A stretch of 64,000 nucleotides of DNA from Staphylococcus equorum (GCF_001747895.1 NZ_LNNB01000009.1:186001-250000); one strand, 5' to 3'. Shown: positions 11,110-20,978, numbered from the stretch's first letter. Numbers and translations: made by a program. The notes: generated from the letters alone by a model not told the origin.

Positions 11110-12213
11110 ATGAACGTTGAACAATTTCTTCGCATTATTAATCAGCATGTACCATTGAATACGGCAGAATCATGGGATAACGTAGGCTTACTTATTGGTG
11201 ATACATCTTCTACAGTTACAGGGGTTCTGACTGCGCTTGACTGTACTGATGATGTAGTTGAGGAAGCAATGACGAATCAATGTAATACAATAGTTTGTCA
11301 TCACCCGCTAATATTTAAAGGGGTTAAAAACATTACACAGCAAGATGGCTACGGAGCTATCATAAGGAAGTTAATTCAAAATAATATTAACCTTATCGCC
11401 TTGCATACAAATTTAGATGTTTATCCAAAAGGTGTTAATGCGATGCTGGCTAATAAAATCAAATTACACAATCAACATATTCTAAATCCAGAAACAATTC
11501 CATATTTTAAAGTCCAGGTGTTTATTCCAAAAGTAAATTTAGAAACTTTCAAAAAACGTCTGAGTGAAGCAGGTTTAGCACAAGAAGGCGAGTATGAATA
11601 TTGCTTCTTTGAAAGCCCTGGTAACGGACAATTTAAACCTGTAGGTCATGCAAATCCACATATTGGTGAATTAGGATCTGTGGAACATGTTGAAGAGTAT
11701 AAATTAGAATTTATGATTGAAGCCAATCAACGCGTTTTAGCACAACAATTAATCACACAACATCATCCATATGAAACACCCGTTTATGATTTTATAAAAA
11801 TGGAAAAAGAAGCAAATTATGGTTTAGGTATGATCGGTGAACTTAAAGCATCTATGTCAGCAGAATCATTTGTGAAGCACGTTAAAACACAATTGCAAAT
11901 GCCTAGTGTCCGATTTACTGGTGACAAAAACGCACAGATCAAAACAGTTGCTGTTATTGGTGGTTCTGGTATTGGTTTTGAGTATACTGCAGCTAAAAAA
12001 GGTGCAGATATATTTGTGACTGGAGATATTAAACATCATGATGCTTTAGACGCTAAAATTGCAGGTGTTAATTTATTAGATATTAACCATTATAGTGAAT
12101 ATGTGATGAAAGATGGATTGCGTCAACTTTTAATAACATGGTTAAACGACGAAGAATTTAATTTTAATATAAACGCATCCCAATTAAATACAGATCCATT
12201 TGAATATATATAA
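11110..12213 (+). CDS. Nif3-like dinuclear metal-centre protein (YqfO)
   Basis: NIF3/YqfO superfamily protein that forms toroidal hexamers with a two-metal site; the biochemical role is unsettled (GTP cyclohydrolase I type 2-like in old annotation). Metal-ligand motifs CHHPLIFKG (about 64-72) and LHTNLDVYPKG (about 97-107) and the C-terminal ITGDIKHHD region are intact. The middle third (about 130-235) is the PII-like insert seen in Gram-positive homologues; length 367 agrees with that longer form. It is coupled to trmK, stop and start adjacent. Confidence 0.88.
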   Translation: MNVEQFLRIINQHVPLNTAESWDNVGLLIGDTSSTVTGVLTALDCTDDVVEEAMTNQCNTIVCHHPLIFKGVKNITQQDGYGAIIRKLIQNNINLIALHTNLDVYPKGVNAMLANKIKLHNQHILNPETIPYFKVQVFIPKVNLETFKKRLSEAGLAQEGEYEYCFFESPGNGQFKPVGHANPHIGELGSVEHVEEYKLEFMIEANQRVLAQQLITQHHPYETPVYDFIKMEKEANYGLGMIGELKASMSAESFVKHVKTQLQMPSVRFTGDKNAQIKTVAVIGGSGIGFEYTAAKKGADIFVTGDIKHHDALDAKIAGVNLLDINHYSEYVMKDGLRQLLITWLNDEEFNFNINASQLNTDPFEYI

Positions 12214-12219
12214 TACGTG

Positions 12220-12262
12220 AATAACTCGAATTTACTTATGACAGGTAGGTTCGAGTTATTAT
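12220..12262 (+). terminator. Terminator after the trmK-nif3 pair
   Basis: ATAACTCGAA pairs with TTCGAGTTAT around an approximately 19-base loop, ending in an AT-rich tail. The long loop makes it moderate in strength. Confidence 0.6.
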
Positions 12263-12309
12263 TATGTACAATGAATGAATAACATATGCAATATGATTAA
12301 ATAATTTAG

Positions 12310-12338
12310 TTCAAAATTATAAGCTAATGCTTTATAAT
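12310..12338 (+). promoter_or_regulatory. Candidate cshB promoter
   Basis: TTCAAA (12310-12315), 17 bases, TATAAT (12333-12338), then the SD AAGGAGG at 12356-12362 before ATG 12370. Confidence 0.6.
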
Positions 12339-12369
12339 AGATAAGATGAAGATTTAAGGAGGCCAAGAC

Positions 12370-13710
12370 ATGGCGAATCACCCATTTGAGAAATTTAATT
12401 TAGAACCAAGTCTATTAGACGCTGTGAAGGATTTGAATTTTACTCAACCAACTGAAATACAAAGTCGAGTAATACCAAAAATAATGAAACAGGTAAATTT
12501 AATAGGCCAATCACAGACTGGTACAGGAAAATCACATGCATTTTTATTACCATTAATGAATTCAATCAATACAGAATATAAAGAACCACAAGCAATTATC
12601 GTAGCCCCTACAAGAGAGCTAGCACAACAATTATTTGATGTAGCTAGTCACTTAGCCAAATTTAAAAATGAAGTCTCTGTAAAGCTATTTATTGGTGGTA
12701 CAGATATAGAAAAAGACCGTAATCGAGCAAAAAACCAACCACAACTTATTATTGGTACGCCAACACGTATAAATGATTTAGCTAAAAATGGGGATTTACA
12801 TGTTCATTTAGCTTCTTATTTGGTTATTGATGAAGCAGATTTAATGATTGATTTAGGTTTAATTGAAGAAGTAGATTATGTGGCTACAAGATTAGATGAA
12901 AATGCGCATATTGCAGTTTTCAGTGCTACTATACCAAAATCACTGCACCCATTTTTAAACAAATACCTAGAAAATCCCGAGTATGTCGAAATCGAAAATA
13001 CTCAGAAAAATAAAAAGAATATAGAATTCTATTTAATTCCAACAAAAGGTGAAGCGAAAGTTGAAAAAACTTTAAAGCTAATTGATATTTTAAATCCTTA
13101 TCTATGTATTATTTTTTGTAATAGTCGTGATAGTGCGGACGAATTAGCAAAACAATTAGCTGCGTCTGGTTTGAAATTAGGTATGATTCACGGTGGATTA
13201 ACACCGAGAGAACGTAAACAACAAATGAAACGTGTTAGAAACTTAGAATTCCAATTTGTTATTGCGAGTGACTTAGCTTCACGTGGTATAGACATTGACG
13301 GCGTGAGCCATGTAATTAACTTTGATGTACCAAGAGATATTGATTTCTTTACTCACCGTGTTGGACGTACTGGACGTGGCCAATATAAAGGTGTCGCAAT
13401 TACATTATACAGCCCAGATGAAGAAGAAAATGTTACTTTGATTGAACAACGTGGCTATGAATTTGAAAATGTTGACATCAAAGATGGTGAATTAAAAGCA
13501 GTAAAAGCCCATAATACCCGTCGAAAACGCAGAAATAAAGATGATCACTTAACAAACGAATTAAAACATAAAGTAAAAAGTAATAAGAAAAAAGTTAAAC
13601 CTGGTTATAAAAAGAAATTCAAACGTGATTTAGATGATTTAAAACTTAAAGAACGTAAACAATTTAGTAAACAACAAAGTCGACAACAGAGGAAAAATAA
13701 AAAAGGATAG
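12370..13710 (+). CDS. cshB: DEAD-box RNA helicase CshB
   Basis: ATP-dependent RNA helicase of the cold-shock/RNA-decay group. Motifs in order: F...Q motif (FTQPTEIQ), motif I SQTGTGKS, Ia PTRELAQQ, Ib GTPTRI, II DEAD, III SAT, IV, V ASDLASRGIDID, VI HRVGRTGRG. The C-terminal 80 residues are very basic (KSNKKKVKPGYKKKFKR and similar), as expected for an RNA-binding tail. Motif I ends in Ser where Thr is more frequent; both keep the hydroxyl. nfo follows almost at once, suggesting an operon. Confidence 0.92.
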   Translation: MANHPFEKFNLEPSLLDAVKDLNFTQPTEIQSRVIPKIMKQVNLIGQSQTGTGKSHAFLLPLMNSINTEYKEPQAIIVAPTRELAQQLFDVASHLAKFKNEVSVKLFIGGTDIEKDRNRAKNQPQLIIGTPTRINDLAKNGDLHVHLASYLVIDEADLMIDLGLIEEVDYVATRLDENAHIAVFSATIPKSLHPFLNKYLENPEYVEIENTQKNKKNIEFYLIPTKGEAKVEKTLKLIDILNPYLCIIFCNSRDSADELAKQLAASGLKLGMIHGGLTPRERKQQMKRVRNLEFQFVIASDLASRGIDIDGVSHVINFDVPRDIDFFTHRVGRTGRGQYKGVAITLYSPDEEENVTLIEQRGYEFENVDIKDGELKAVKAHNTRRKRRNKDDHLTNELKHKVKSNKKKVKPGYKKKFKRDLDDLKLKERKQFSKQQSRQQRKNKKG

Positions 13711-13719
13711 GTGACTACT

Positions 13720-14610
13720 ATGTTATTGGGATCTCATGTATCTATGAATGGTAAAAAAATGTTAGAAGGTTCAGCAGAAGAAGCACATAAATTGGGCGAA
13801 TCAACTTTTATGATTTACACAGGTGCGCCTCAAAATACTAGAAGAAAACCCATCGAAGAATTAAATATTGAAAAAGGTCATGAAATTATGGAGCAACATG
13901 GTCTTTCAAATATTGTTGTTCATGCACCATATATTATTAATATTGCTAACACTATAAAACCACATGTTTTTGACCTAGGTGTGGAATTCTTACAAAGTGA
14001 AATTGAACGTACACAAGCGCTAGGTGCAAAAGATATCGTGCTTCACCCTGGATCACATGTAGGTGAAGGCGCTGATGTAGGTATTAAAAAAATCATTGAA
14101 GGCCTTAATGAAGTGCTAACTAATGACAATAATGTAAGAATTGCTTTGGAGACAATGGCTGGTAAGGGTTCAGAAGTTGGAAGAAATTTTGAAGAAATAG
14201 CTCAAATTATCGATGGCGTTAATCATAATGAAAGATTATCAGTGTGTTTTGACACGTGCCATACGCACGATGCAGGTTACAATGTTAAAGAAGATTTTGA
14301 TGGCGTATTAAACGAATTTGATAAAATCGTTGGTGTGGATAGAATTAAAGTTGTACATGTGAATGATAGTAAAAACGATATTGGTGCTCATAAAGATAGA
14401 CACGAAAACATTGGTTTTGGTTATATCGGCTTTGACGCTTTAAATTATATCGTTCATCATGATGCCTTTAAAGATGTACCTAAAATTTTAGAAACGCCTT
14501 TTGTAGGTGAAGACAAAAAAAGTAAAAAGCCACCCTACAAACTAGAGATTGAAATGTTGAAACAACAACAATTTGATCCTGAATTACAAAACAAACTTTT
14601 AAATCAATAA
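13720..14610 (+). CDS. nfo: Endonuclease IV (AP endonuclease)
   Basis: Zinc-dependent TIM-barrel AP endonuclease of base excision repair. Hallmarks: LLGSHVSM start, [75 protein letters not shown] and a final ILETPF, which together supply the His/Asp/Glu zinc ligands. I start at ATG 13720 (296 residues) since AGGTGA (13709-13714) is the SD; the GTG at 13711 lies within it. The gene follows cshB and ends at a strong terminator. Confidence 0.95.
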   Translation: MLLGSHVSMNGKKMLEGSAEEAHKLGESTFMIYTGAPQNTRRKPIEELNIEKGHEIMEQHGLSNIVVHAPYIINIANTIKPHVFDLGVEFLQSEIERTQALGAKDIVLHPGSHVGEGADVGIKKIIEGLNEVLTNDNNVRIALETMAGKGSEVGRNFEEIAQIIDGVNHNERLSVCFDTCHTHDAGYNVKEDFDGVLNEFDKIVGVDRIKVVHVNDSKNDIGAHKDRHENIGFGYIGFDALNYIVHHDAFKDVPKILETPFVGEDKKSKKPPYKLEIEMLKQQQFDPELQNKLLNQ

Positions 14611-14620
14611 AATAAATATA

Positions 14621-14663
14621 AAACACGAACACTTTTATTTAACAAAAGTGTTCGTGTTTTTTG
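14621..14663 (+). terminator. Terminator after nfo
   Basis: AACACGAACACTTTT pairs with AAAAGTGTTCGTGTT, followed by a T-run. Confidence 0.9.
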
Positions 14664-14665
14664 AT

Positions 14666-14686
14666 AAGTCGTAAAGATTACTATTT
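14666..14686 (+). promoter_or_regulatory. Candidate Zur box before znuC
   Basis: The 21-base imperfect palindrome AAGTCGTAA/AG/ATTACTATTT closely follows the Bacillus Zur consensus AAATCGTAAT-N-ATTACGATTT as I remember it, with three mismatches. It overlaps the -35 of the znuC promoter, where a zinc-loaded repressor would block transcription, and zur is the last gene of the same operon. Confidence 0.7.
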
Positions 14687-14712
14687 ACATAATTGCATCT
14701 ACGTTGTATAGT
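14684..14712 (+). promoter_or_regulatory. Promoter of znuC-znuB-zur
   Basis: TTTACA (14684-14689), 17 bases, TATAGT (14707-14712). Its -35 lies on the edge of the Zur box, and the znuC SD GAGGTGA follows at 14720-14726. Confidence 0.7.
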
Positions 14713-14730
14713 ATAAAACGAGGTGAAAAC

Positions 14731-15504
14731 ATGTCTACGCCAGTATTCGAATTAAAAAATATTGATTATTATTTTGACAATAAACAAGTACTAGAAAATA
14801 TAAATATTAAAATTAATCGTGGAGAGTTTCTAGCAATTGTTGGCCCAAATGGAGCAGGGAAATCAACTTTGCTAAAAATTATACTCGGGTTATTACCTAT
14901 ACAAAAGGGACGAATTTATGTTGATGGTAAAGATTACAATGGTAAACAGTCTATGCTTAAAATCAGTTATGTTTCCCAGAAAGCACAAGCTTTTAAAGCT
15001 GGGTTCCCAGCGAGCGTTAAAGAAGTCGTAATTAGTGGTCTGACTAAACGTAAAAAATTGCTGCAATGGTTTAATAAAACTGATGAAAGCAAAGTGAAAG
15101 AAGTATTGAAAAGGCTGAATATAGAACACTTGATAGATAAAAACATAGCTGAACTCTCAGGAGGACAACAGCAACGTGTATTAATAGCTAGAGCCTTAAT
15201 TAGCGAGCCATCGGTATTGATTTTAGATGAACCTACAAGTGGTATCGATGCCAAACATGTAAGTGAGTTTTATGAAACACTAGAGACCCTTAAATATGAA
15301 GGCGTAACAATCATTTTAGTAACCCATGATATTGGTGTTGTTGCTGATACAGCTACCGAAGTAGCGTGTCTGAATAAACATTTACATTTTCACGGTTCTA
15401 CTGAAGATTTCAAATCGTTGGATGAAGTTGAAATATCGAAAATATATGGACACCCTATTCAATTTGTAGATCACCAGCATAGTAGGGAGTGTTGTTCATC
15501 ATGA
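14731..15504 (+). CDS. znuC: Zinc ABC transporter, ATP-binding subunit
   Basis: Cytoplasmic ATPase of a metal-uptake ABC transporter. Walker A GPNGAGKST, Q-loop SYVSQKAQ, signature LSGGQQQRVLIARAL, Walker B VLILDEPTSG and H-loop VTHD are all present. Start ATG 14731 (257 residues) follows GAGGTGA. The zinc assignment rests on the operon: permease and Zur-type Fur regulator directly follow and a Zur box precedes. No substrate-binding lipoprotein is encoded here, so it must be elsewhere. It overlaps znuB by four bases (ATGA). Confidence 0.92.
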   Translation: MSTPVFELKNIDYYFDNKQVLENINIKINRGEFLAIVGPNGAGKSTLLKIILGLLPIQKGRIYVDGKDYNGKQSMLKISYVSQKAQAFKAGFPASVKEVVISGLTKRKKLLQWFNKTDESKVKEVLKRLNIEHLIDKNIAELSGGQQQRVLIARALISEPSVLILDEPTSGIDAKHVSEFYETLETLKYEGVTIILVTHDIGVVADTATEVACLNKHLHFHGSTEDFKSLDEVEISKIYGHPIQFVDHQHSRECCSS

Positions 15505-16361
15505 TAGAAGCATTACTTAATTTTGATTTCATGCGGTACTCCTTAATTAGCGGTGTGCTTATTGGTCTTATTGCACCATTAATCGGTGCTTTTATTGTTG
15601 TACGCAGGTTATCACTTATTGCTGATGCATTAAGTCACGTCACTTTAGGTGGTATTTCATTTGGCATGTTTGTCGTTACTATTATGCCAACTTTAGCATT
15701 TATAAATTCTATGTGGTTTGGTATTCTTTTTGCTATTATAGGAGCACTATTAATTGAAAATCTTAGAACTTCTTACAGTAATTATCAAGAGATTGCGATT
15801 CCTATTATTATGAGTGCAGGTATAGCACTGAGTGCGATTTTTATTTCTCTTGCGGATGGTTTTAATCAAGAGATTGTTGGTTTACTCTTTGGTTCAATTA
15901 GTGCAGTAACTGAAAGTGATTTAATTACTATTATTGCTATTGTAATTATTGTAATTGTCTTTATATTATCCTTTTATAAAGAATTATTTATATTGTCATT
16001 TGATGAGGAATACAGTAAAGTCATCGGCATTCCTAATTGGATACAATACCTATTTATTATTATTGTAGCTATGGTCATATCAGCTTCTATGCGTGTTGTA
16101 GGCATCTTATTGGTAAGTGCATTAATCACACTACCTGTAGCTATTGCTATGCGCACGACGAAAGGTTTCAAGCAGTTAATCATCCTAAGTGTTGTTATTG
16201 GAGAACTGTCAGTTATCGGTGGATTAGTTTTAGCGTTTTATATGAACATTTCTCCTGGTGGTGTGATTGTAGTATTACTTGTACTTATCCTTGCAATAAC
16301 GATGATGTACCAAAAATTTAAAATAAGAATGGTAAAAGGGGCTGTTAAAAATGAAAACTGA
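15501..16361 (+). CDS. znuB: Zinc ABC transporter permease
   Basis: ABC-3 family integral membrane subunit for zinc (or manganese) uptake. The 286-residue protein is hydrophobic throughout, with about eight predicted helices, and carries the cytoplasmic coupling-helix region [20 protein letters not shown] typical of the family. Start ATG 15501 overlaps the znuC stop as ATGA; the in-frame GTG at 15489 sits inside the GGGAG SD. zur overlaps its end by 11 bases. Confidence 0.92.
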   Translation: MIEALLNFDFMRYSLISGVLIGLIAPLIGAFIVVRRLSLIADALSHVTLGGISFGMFVVTIMPTLAFINSMWFGILFAIIGALLIENLRTSYSNYQEIAIPIIMSAGIALSAIFISLADGFNQEIVGLLFGSISAVTESDLITIIAIVIIVIVFILSFYKELFILSFDEEYSKVIGIPNWIQYLFIIIVAMVISASMRVVGILLVSALITLPVAIAMRTTKGFKQLIILSVVIGELSVIGGLVLAFYMNISPGGVIVVLLVLILAITMMYQKFKIRMVKGAVKNEN

Positions 16362-16764
16362 GGAAGCCATTGATATAATCAAAGCAAACGGTCATAAATA
16401 TACAAATAAAAGACGAGAAATGGTAGATATCTTCGTTGCAGAAGATAAATATATTAATGCAAAGCATATTCAACAAAAAATGGATGAAAATTATCCTGGC
16501 ATTTCTTTTGATACCATATATCGAAACTTACATCTTTTTAAAGATTTAGGCATTGTAGAAGGTACAGAACTTGATGGAGAGATGAAATTTAGAATTGCTT
16601 GTACAGATCATCACCACCACCATTTTATTTGCGAATCATGTGGTGACACTAAAGTGATAGATTTTTGCCCAATTGAACAAATTAAAGCTTTTCTACCACA
16701 AGTAAATATTCATACACATAAATTAGAAGTTTACGGTGTTTGTGAACTTTGTCAAAAAGCTTAA
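16351..16764 (+). CDS. zur: Fur-family zinc uptake regulator Zur
   Basis: Homodimeric metalloregulator with an N-terminal winged helix (residues 1-80: [33 protein letters not shown]) and a C-terminal metal-binding domain with the His-rich [15 protein letters not shown] and a second VCELC pair, which forms the structural zinc site. The 137-residue length is typical. Position at the end of the zinc-uptake operon favours Zur over Fur or PerR. It probably represses its own operon through the site at 14666-14686. Confidence 0.9.
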   Translation: MKTEEAIDIIKANGHKYTNKRREMVDIFVAEDKYINAKHIQQKMDENYPGISFDTIYRNLHLFKDLGIVEGTELDGEMKFRIACTDHHHHHFICESCGDTKVIDFCPIEQIKAFLPQVNIHTHKLEVYGVCELCQKA

Positions 16765-16792
16765 GTTGTTTAAACTAAGCGCAGAATATAAA

Positions 16793-16831
16793 AAATGAGC
16801 CGACGTTAATAAAGACGTTTGGCTTATTTTT
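16793..16831 (+). terminator. Terminator after zur
   Basis: AATGAGCC-ACGT pairs with ACGT-GGCTTATT (one wobble pair, small internal loop), followed by a T-run. Confidence 0.75.
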
Positions 16832-17221
16832 TAAGTTTTAAATAAATATGATAAGTTGATTTATAACGGCCGTAACGGTCTCTATATTGAATTAACATCA
16901 TTTATGTACTAGGTAAACGAGCATAATAGAACAGCATACAAAAAAAACATTATTCTATAACTTGTAAAACATCACAAAATAATTCTTTCTACTAAAAATG
17001 AGTTGATTAAACATAGGCCGTTAGTATGAATTAAATTGAATTTTTAAAATAGTTCGTCAAAGATGTTTAAATAGGTCTGATTTGAGATATACTAATAAAG
17101 GAACTAAAGATGACAAATAGTATTTTATGACTATATGTATTGCTTTCACAAGCATATTAATTGTTGTCATTAATATAACTTGTTATGCTTTATTTAAGAT
17201 TAATTAGGAGGATGATTATTT
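16832..17221. other. Gap between zur terminator and sodA
   Basis: About 390 AT-rich bases with no open frame worth calling. Possible sodA promoters are TTGTTG-17-TATGCT (17161-17189) and TTTAAA-16-TATACT (17066-17093); neither is convincing. The sodA SD is AGGAGGATG at 17206-17214. I see no clear operator; the 5' untranslated region could be long. Confidence 0.5.
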
Positions 17222-17821
17222 ATGGCTTTTGAATTACCAAACTTACCTTATGGTTTTGATGCATTGGAACCACACATTGATCAACAAACAATGGAGATTC
17301 ACCATGACAAACACCATAACACTTATGTAACTAAATTAAACGCTGCAGTTGAAGGAACTGATTTAGAATCTAAATCAATCGAAGAAATTGTTGCAAACTT
17401 AGACAGTGTACCAGAAAACATTCAAACAGCTGTTCGTAATAATGGTGGAGGACACTTAAACCATTCATTATTCTGGGAATTATTAACTCCAAACTCTGAA
17501 GAAAAAGGTACTGTTGTTGATAAAATTAAAGAACAATGGGGTTCTTTAGATGCATTCAAAGAAGAGTTTGCTAACCAAGCTGCAGCACGTTTCGGTTCAG
17601 GTTGGGCATGGCTTGTTGTAAACGATGGCAAATTAGAAATCGTTACTACACCTAACCAAGACAACCCATTAACTGAAGGTAAAACACCTATCCTAGGCTT
17701 AGATGTTTGGGAACATGCTTATTACCTTAAATACCAAAACAAACGTCCAGACTATATTAGTGCATTCTGGAACGTTGTAAATTGGGAAAAAGTTGACGAA
17801 TTATATAACGCTGCTAAATAA
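17222..17821 (+). CDS. sodA: Superoxide dismutase (Mn/Fe family)
   Basis: Dismutates superoxide in the cytoplasm. The 199-residue protein has the metal ligands in their usual contexts: His27 in EIHHDKHH, His81 in HLNHSLFW, and Asp/His in [13 protein letters not shown] and NWEKVDELY are conserved family segments. Staphylococcal SodA uses manganese; metal identity is not settled by sequence alone. Single-gene unit with a strong SD (AGGAGGATG) and its own terminator. Confidence 0.96.
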   Translation: MAFELPNLPYGFDALEPHIDQQTMEIHHDKHHNTYVTKLNAAVEGTDLESKSIEEIVANLDSVPENIQTAVRNNGGGHLNHSLFWELLTPNSEEKGTVVDKIKEQWGSLDAFKEEFANQAAARFGSGWAWLVVNDGKLEIVTTPNQDNPLTEGKTPILGLDVWEHAYYLKYQNKRPDYISAFWNVVNWEKVDELYNAAK

Positions 17822-17833
17822 TTAAGCAGGCGA

Positions 17834-17869
17834 TTATGACGGCCTTTTCAAAGGTCGTCATTTTTTTTA
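17834..17869 (+). terminator. Terminator after sodA
   Basis: ATGACGGCCTTT pairs with AAAGGTCGTCAT (one wobble) and is followed by eight T residues. Confidence 0.9.
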
Positions 17870-17943
17870 ACTAAAATAATAGAAATATTGTCTGATTTCA
17901 TATATCATTTGTAGTGAGAACTTTTGAATAGAGGTATGTTGTT

Positions 17944-19995
17944 TTGCTAAAAAGACTAAAAGAAAAATCAAATGATGAAAAGATTAGAAATACAATGAAT
18001 AAAAGAATTAGTTTTATTTTTGGTGTTATTGTATTCATTTTCGCAGTAATTGTTTTAAGATTGGGTTATTTACAAATTGCTGAAGGATCTCATTATGAAC
18101 AGCTTATTAAAAATAGTGAAAATTTAACTGTTAATGAAGCTGTGCCAAGAGGCCGAATTTTAGATAGAAACGGTAAAGTTCTCGTTGATAATGCATCTAA
18201 AAAGGCGATTACATATGCAAGAGGCAGAAAAACATCCCAATCAGAAGTTTTAAAAATTGCTAAAGACTTGTCTCGCTTAATAGAAATGGATACAGATAAA
18301 ATTACAGACAGAGATAAGCAAGATTATTGGATTCAAATTCACCCTAATAAAGCTGAAGATTTGATGAAAGAAGAACAAGCATTATTAGAAGATGGCAGTA
18401 TTTCTCAAGATGATTATGATGAATCATTGTATAAAAAGATTGGTGCTAAACAAACCGATACATTAACTGATGAAGATTTGCAGATACTATCTATTTATCG
18501 AGAAATGATGTCTGGATCGGCTTTAGATCCACAAATGATTAAAAACGAAGACGTTAGTGACGAAGAATATGCAGCAGTATCTCAAAAATTATCAGAATTA
18601 CCAGGAGTCAATACTACAATGGATTGGGATAGAAAATACCCATATGATGATACGTTGAGAGGTATATTTGGTGACGTTTCTACAAGTGAAGAAGGAATAC
18701 CAAAAGAATTAACAGAAAAGTATTTATCTAAAGGGTATTCACGTAATGATCGAGTAGGTAAATCTTATTTAGAATATCAATATGATGACATTCTAAAAGG
18801 TAAGAAGAAAGAAATGAAATATACTACGGATAAATCTGGAGATGTTATTGACTCGAAAGTTATAAATCCAGGCTCACGTGGTGATGATTTAGTTCTTAGT
18901 ATCGATATAGAACTCCAGAAAAAAACTGAAGATTATCTAGAAAAACAAATTGACAAATTGCGTAGTGAAGGCGCTAAAGATATGGATAATGCTATGATTG
19001 TAGTCCAAAATCCAAACAATGGCGATGTCTTAGCAATGGCAGGTAAACAAATTGATAAGAATGGCGATTTAACAGATTATGATATCGGAACATTCACTTC
19101 ACAATATGCAGTAGGTTCTTCTATAAAAGGTGGTACACTGTTAGCCGGATACCAAAACAATGCAATTGAGGTAGGCGATGAGATGGTCGACCAACCATTA
19201 GAATTTGCTGGCGGACTTAAGAAAAGTTCTTACTTTAACCAAGATGGTAAAGTGACTATTAATGATAAAGAAGCATTGATGCATTCTTCCAACGTTTATA
19301 TGTTTAAAACAGCATTGAAAATCGCTGGATCTGCATATACACCAAACATGACATTGCCTTCAGATATTTCAGAAGCGGGTCAAAAATTGCGTAAAGGTTT
19401 AAACCAAGTTGGTTTAGGAGTTAAAACAGGTATTGATTTACCTAATGAGACAAGTGGACAAATTGAACCTTTAACTGATAATCCAGGTAACTTCTTAGAT
19501 TTAGCAATTGGTCAGTACGACACATATACACCGTTACAATTATCACAATACGTTTCTACCATTGCTAACGATGGTTATAGAGTACAACCACATATCGGAT
19601 TAGAAGTAAGAGATGCTACTAATAAAGACACACTTGGTCCAGTAAAAGAGAAATTCAAAGGCGATGTGCTTAACAAGGTTAATAACACTGAAGAGGAAGT
19701 TAACCAAGTGCAAGAAGGATTTGAAATGGCCTTTAATGAAGTAGAAGGAACAGGATATGAAAGCTTTAATGATACTGAAGTGCCTTCTGCAGGTAAAACA
19801 GGAACAGCCGAAGTATTCCAAGATGGCGATCCTAAAGTAAACGCAACATATGTTGGCTATGCACCAATTGAAAATCCACAATTAGCATTTTCAATCGTAT
19901 ATACCAATCAACCCGTGCCTGAACCTTGGTTAAATGGCGGAGATTTAGGTAAAGATGTTATAAACTATTATTTTAAAGAAAAAGACAAAGATTAA
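17944..19995 (+). CDS. pbpC: Class B penicillin-binding protein (PBP3-like transpeptidase)
   Basis: Membrane-anchored D,D-transpeptidase for peptidoglycan cross-linking. One N-terminal transmembrane helix (about residues 22-45, ISFIFGVIVFIFAVIVLRLGY), a PBP dimerisation domain (about 60-330) and a transpeptidase domain with SSIK (in AVGSSIKGG), the SxN motif HSSN and KTGTAE. Length 683 is near the S. aureus PBP3 orthologue (about 691). The start is TTG 17944, nine bases after GAGG at 17931-17934; no better start exists downstream because the helix follows soon. It is monocistronic, between sodA and rpmG. Confidence 0.93.
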   Translation: MLKRLKEKSNDEKIRNTMNKRISFIFGVIVFIFAVIVLRLGYLQIAEGSHYEQLIKNSENLTVNEAVPRGRILDRNGKVLVDNASKKAITYARGRKTSQSEVLKIAKDLSRLIEMDTDKITDRDKQDYWIQIHPNKAEDLMKEEQALLEDGSISQDDYDESLYKKIGAKQTDTLTDEDLQILSIYREMMSGSALDPQMIKNEDVSDEEYAAVSQKLSELPGVNTTMDWDRKYPYDDTLRGIFGDVSTSEEGIPKELTEKYLSKGYSRNDRVGKSYLEYQYDDILKGKKKEMKYTTDKSGDVIDSKVINPGSRGDDLVLSIDIELQKKTEDYLEKQIDKLRSEGAKDMDNAMIVVQNPNNGDVLAMAGKQIDKNGDLTDYDIGTFTSQYAVGSSIKGGTLLAGYQNNAIEVGDEMVDQPLEFAGGLKKSSYFNQDGKVTINDKEALMHSSNVYMFKTALKIAGSAYTPNMTLPSDISEAGQKLRKGLNQVGLGVKTGIDLPNETSGQIEPLTDNPGNFLDLAIGQYDTYTPLQLSQYVSTIANDGYRVQPHIGLEVRDATNKDTLGPVKEKFKGDVLNKVNNTEEEVNQVQEGFEMAFNEVEGTGYESFNDTEVPSAGKTGTAEVFQDGDPKVNATYVGYAPIENPQLAFSIVYTNQPVPEPWLNGGDLGKDVINYYFKEKDKD

Positions 19996-20125
19996 ATCAT
20001 TTTAAGGCACTATTTATTAAAAATACCGACATAGTGGTGTTTATTGAAAAATTAATACTTTTCAATTTTATAACTAAATGGTATGATTAGTAGGTCGTAT
20101 TTTGAAAAGGTAAGGAGGAATTAGC

Positions 20126-20275
20126 ATGCGCGTAAACGTAACTCTAGCTTGTACTGAATGTGGAGAAAGAAACTACATTACTACAAAAAATAAACGTACT
20201 AATCCTGAACGTATAGAAATGAAAAAACATTGTGCTCGTGACAACAAACACACTATGCACCGTGAAACAAAATAA
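20126..20275 (+). CDS. rpmG: 50S ribosomal protein L33
   Basis: 49-residue L33 starting [24 protein letters not shown] and ending HRETK. A CxxC pair (Cys9, Cys12) and one further Cys near residue 36 (KHCARDNKH) remain, as in the RpmGB-type paralogue of Bacillus, rather than the four-Cys zinc ribbon. Staphylococci usually carry several rpmG copies, so this is one paralogue. TAAGGAGGAA at 20111-20120 is a near-perfect SD, consistent with a highly expressed ribosomal gene. Confidence 0.95.
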   Translation: MRVNVTLACTECGERNYITTKNKRTNPERIEMKKHCARDNKHTMHRETK

Positions 20276-20286
20276 TTTATATTTTG

Positions 20287-20323
20287 AACCAGATTCTTTT
20301 AATAGAATCTGGTTATTTTTTTT
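20287..20323 (+). terminator. Terminator after rpmG
   Basis: AACCAGATTCT pairs with AGAATCTGGTT, followed by a long T-run. Confidence 0.92.
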
Positions 20324-20362
20324 GGAAGACTACATTAATTATTTTTTAAAAATTGCAGTTTA

Positions 20363-20391
20363 ATGACATTGTAATTCATTAACGTTATAAT
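20363..20391 (+). promoter_or_regulatory. Promoter before fthC
   Basis: ATGACA (20363-20368), 17 bases, perfect TATAAT (20386-20391); the fthC SD GGAAGG follows at 20411-20416. Confidence 0.65.
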
Positions 20392-20424
20392 AACAGAAGT
20401 ATAATTAACGGGAAGGTGTATGTT

Positions 20425-20964
20425 ATGAGTAAAAAAGTATTACGCCAAGATAAAATTGAATTAATGAAATCTTTTATGTCTAATGACCATAAACAAGTTT
20501 CAGATGAATATCTTGCTCACCATTTATTTGATACGAGTGAATATAAATCAGCTAAGCGTGTAGGCGTTGTATTATCTATGCCACATGAAGTAAATACATA
20601 TGCTATTATTGAGCAAATGCTTACTGAAGGTAAGACTGTTTTTGTACCTGAAACAAATTATCAAAGTAAAGAAATGACATTTAAACATGTAGATAAACTT
20701 GACCATATTGGACCAGATGATAAAGGTATTAATCATGTGGAGGCTGATACGGAAATTTCAAATCAATTAGATTTATTAATTGTACCTGGCGTGGTATTTA
20801 ATCATAGTGGATATCGCATTGGATACGGTGGTGGATATTTTGATAAGTTTTTAAGTCAAAATACACAACCAACGATAAGTTTGCTTTATGACTTCCAACT
20901 TGGTGACTTTGAGGTTGAATCACATGATCAGCCCGTTGAAAAATTAATAATAGCAACAACTTAA
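20425..20964 (+). CDS. fthC: 5-formyltetrahydrofolate cyclo-ligase
   Basis: Converts 5-formyl-THF to 5,10-methenyl-THF with ATP, returning this stored folate to the one-carbon pool. The 179-residue product has the family core: basic N-terminal helix, LIVPGVVFNHSGYRIGYGGGYFDKFL near the C-terminus (ATP and substrate binding) and a final KLIIATT strand. Start ATG 20425 has GGAAGG eight bases upstream; an in-frame GTG at 20416 overlaps the SD. It starts an operon with the rhomboid gene and yqgQ. The folate link to the glycine cleavage genes at 30 kb is functional, not positional. Confidence 0.9.
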   Translation: MSKKVLRQDKIELMKSFMSNDHKQVSDEYLAHHLFDTSEYKSAKRVGVVLSMPHEVNTYAIIEQMLTEGKTVFVPETNYQSKEMTFKHVDKLDHIGPDDKGINHVEADTEISNQLDLLIVPGVVFNHSGYRIGYGGGYFDKFLSQNTQPTISLLYDFQLGDFEVESHDQPVEKLIIATT

Positions 20965-20978
20965 TTATGGAGGCAGAA

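Noticed and set aside
16037-16321. 94-codon plus-strand frame inside znuB
   Set aside because: Out-of-frame shadow in a hydrophobic permease; Cys/Ser-rich translation typical of frame-shifted membrane protein genes.
17161-17189. TTGTTG-TATGCT as the sodA promoter
   Set aside because: Spacing is right but the match is poor and a competing pair exists upstream, so I did not annotate it as a feature.
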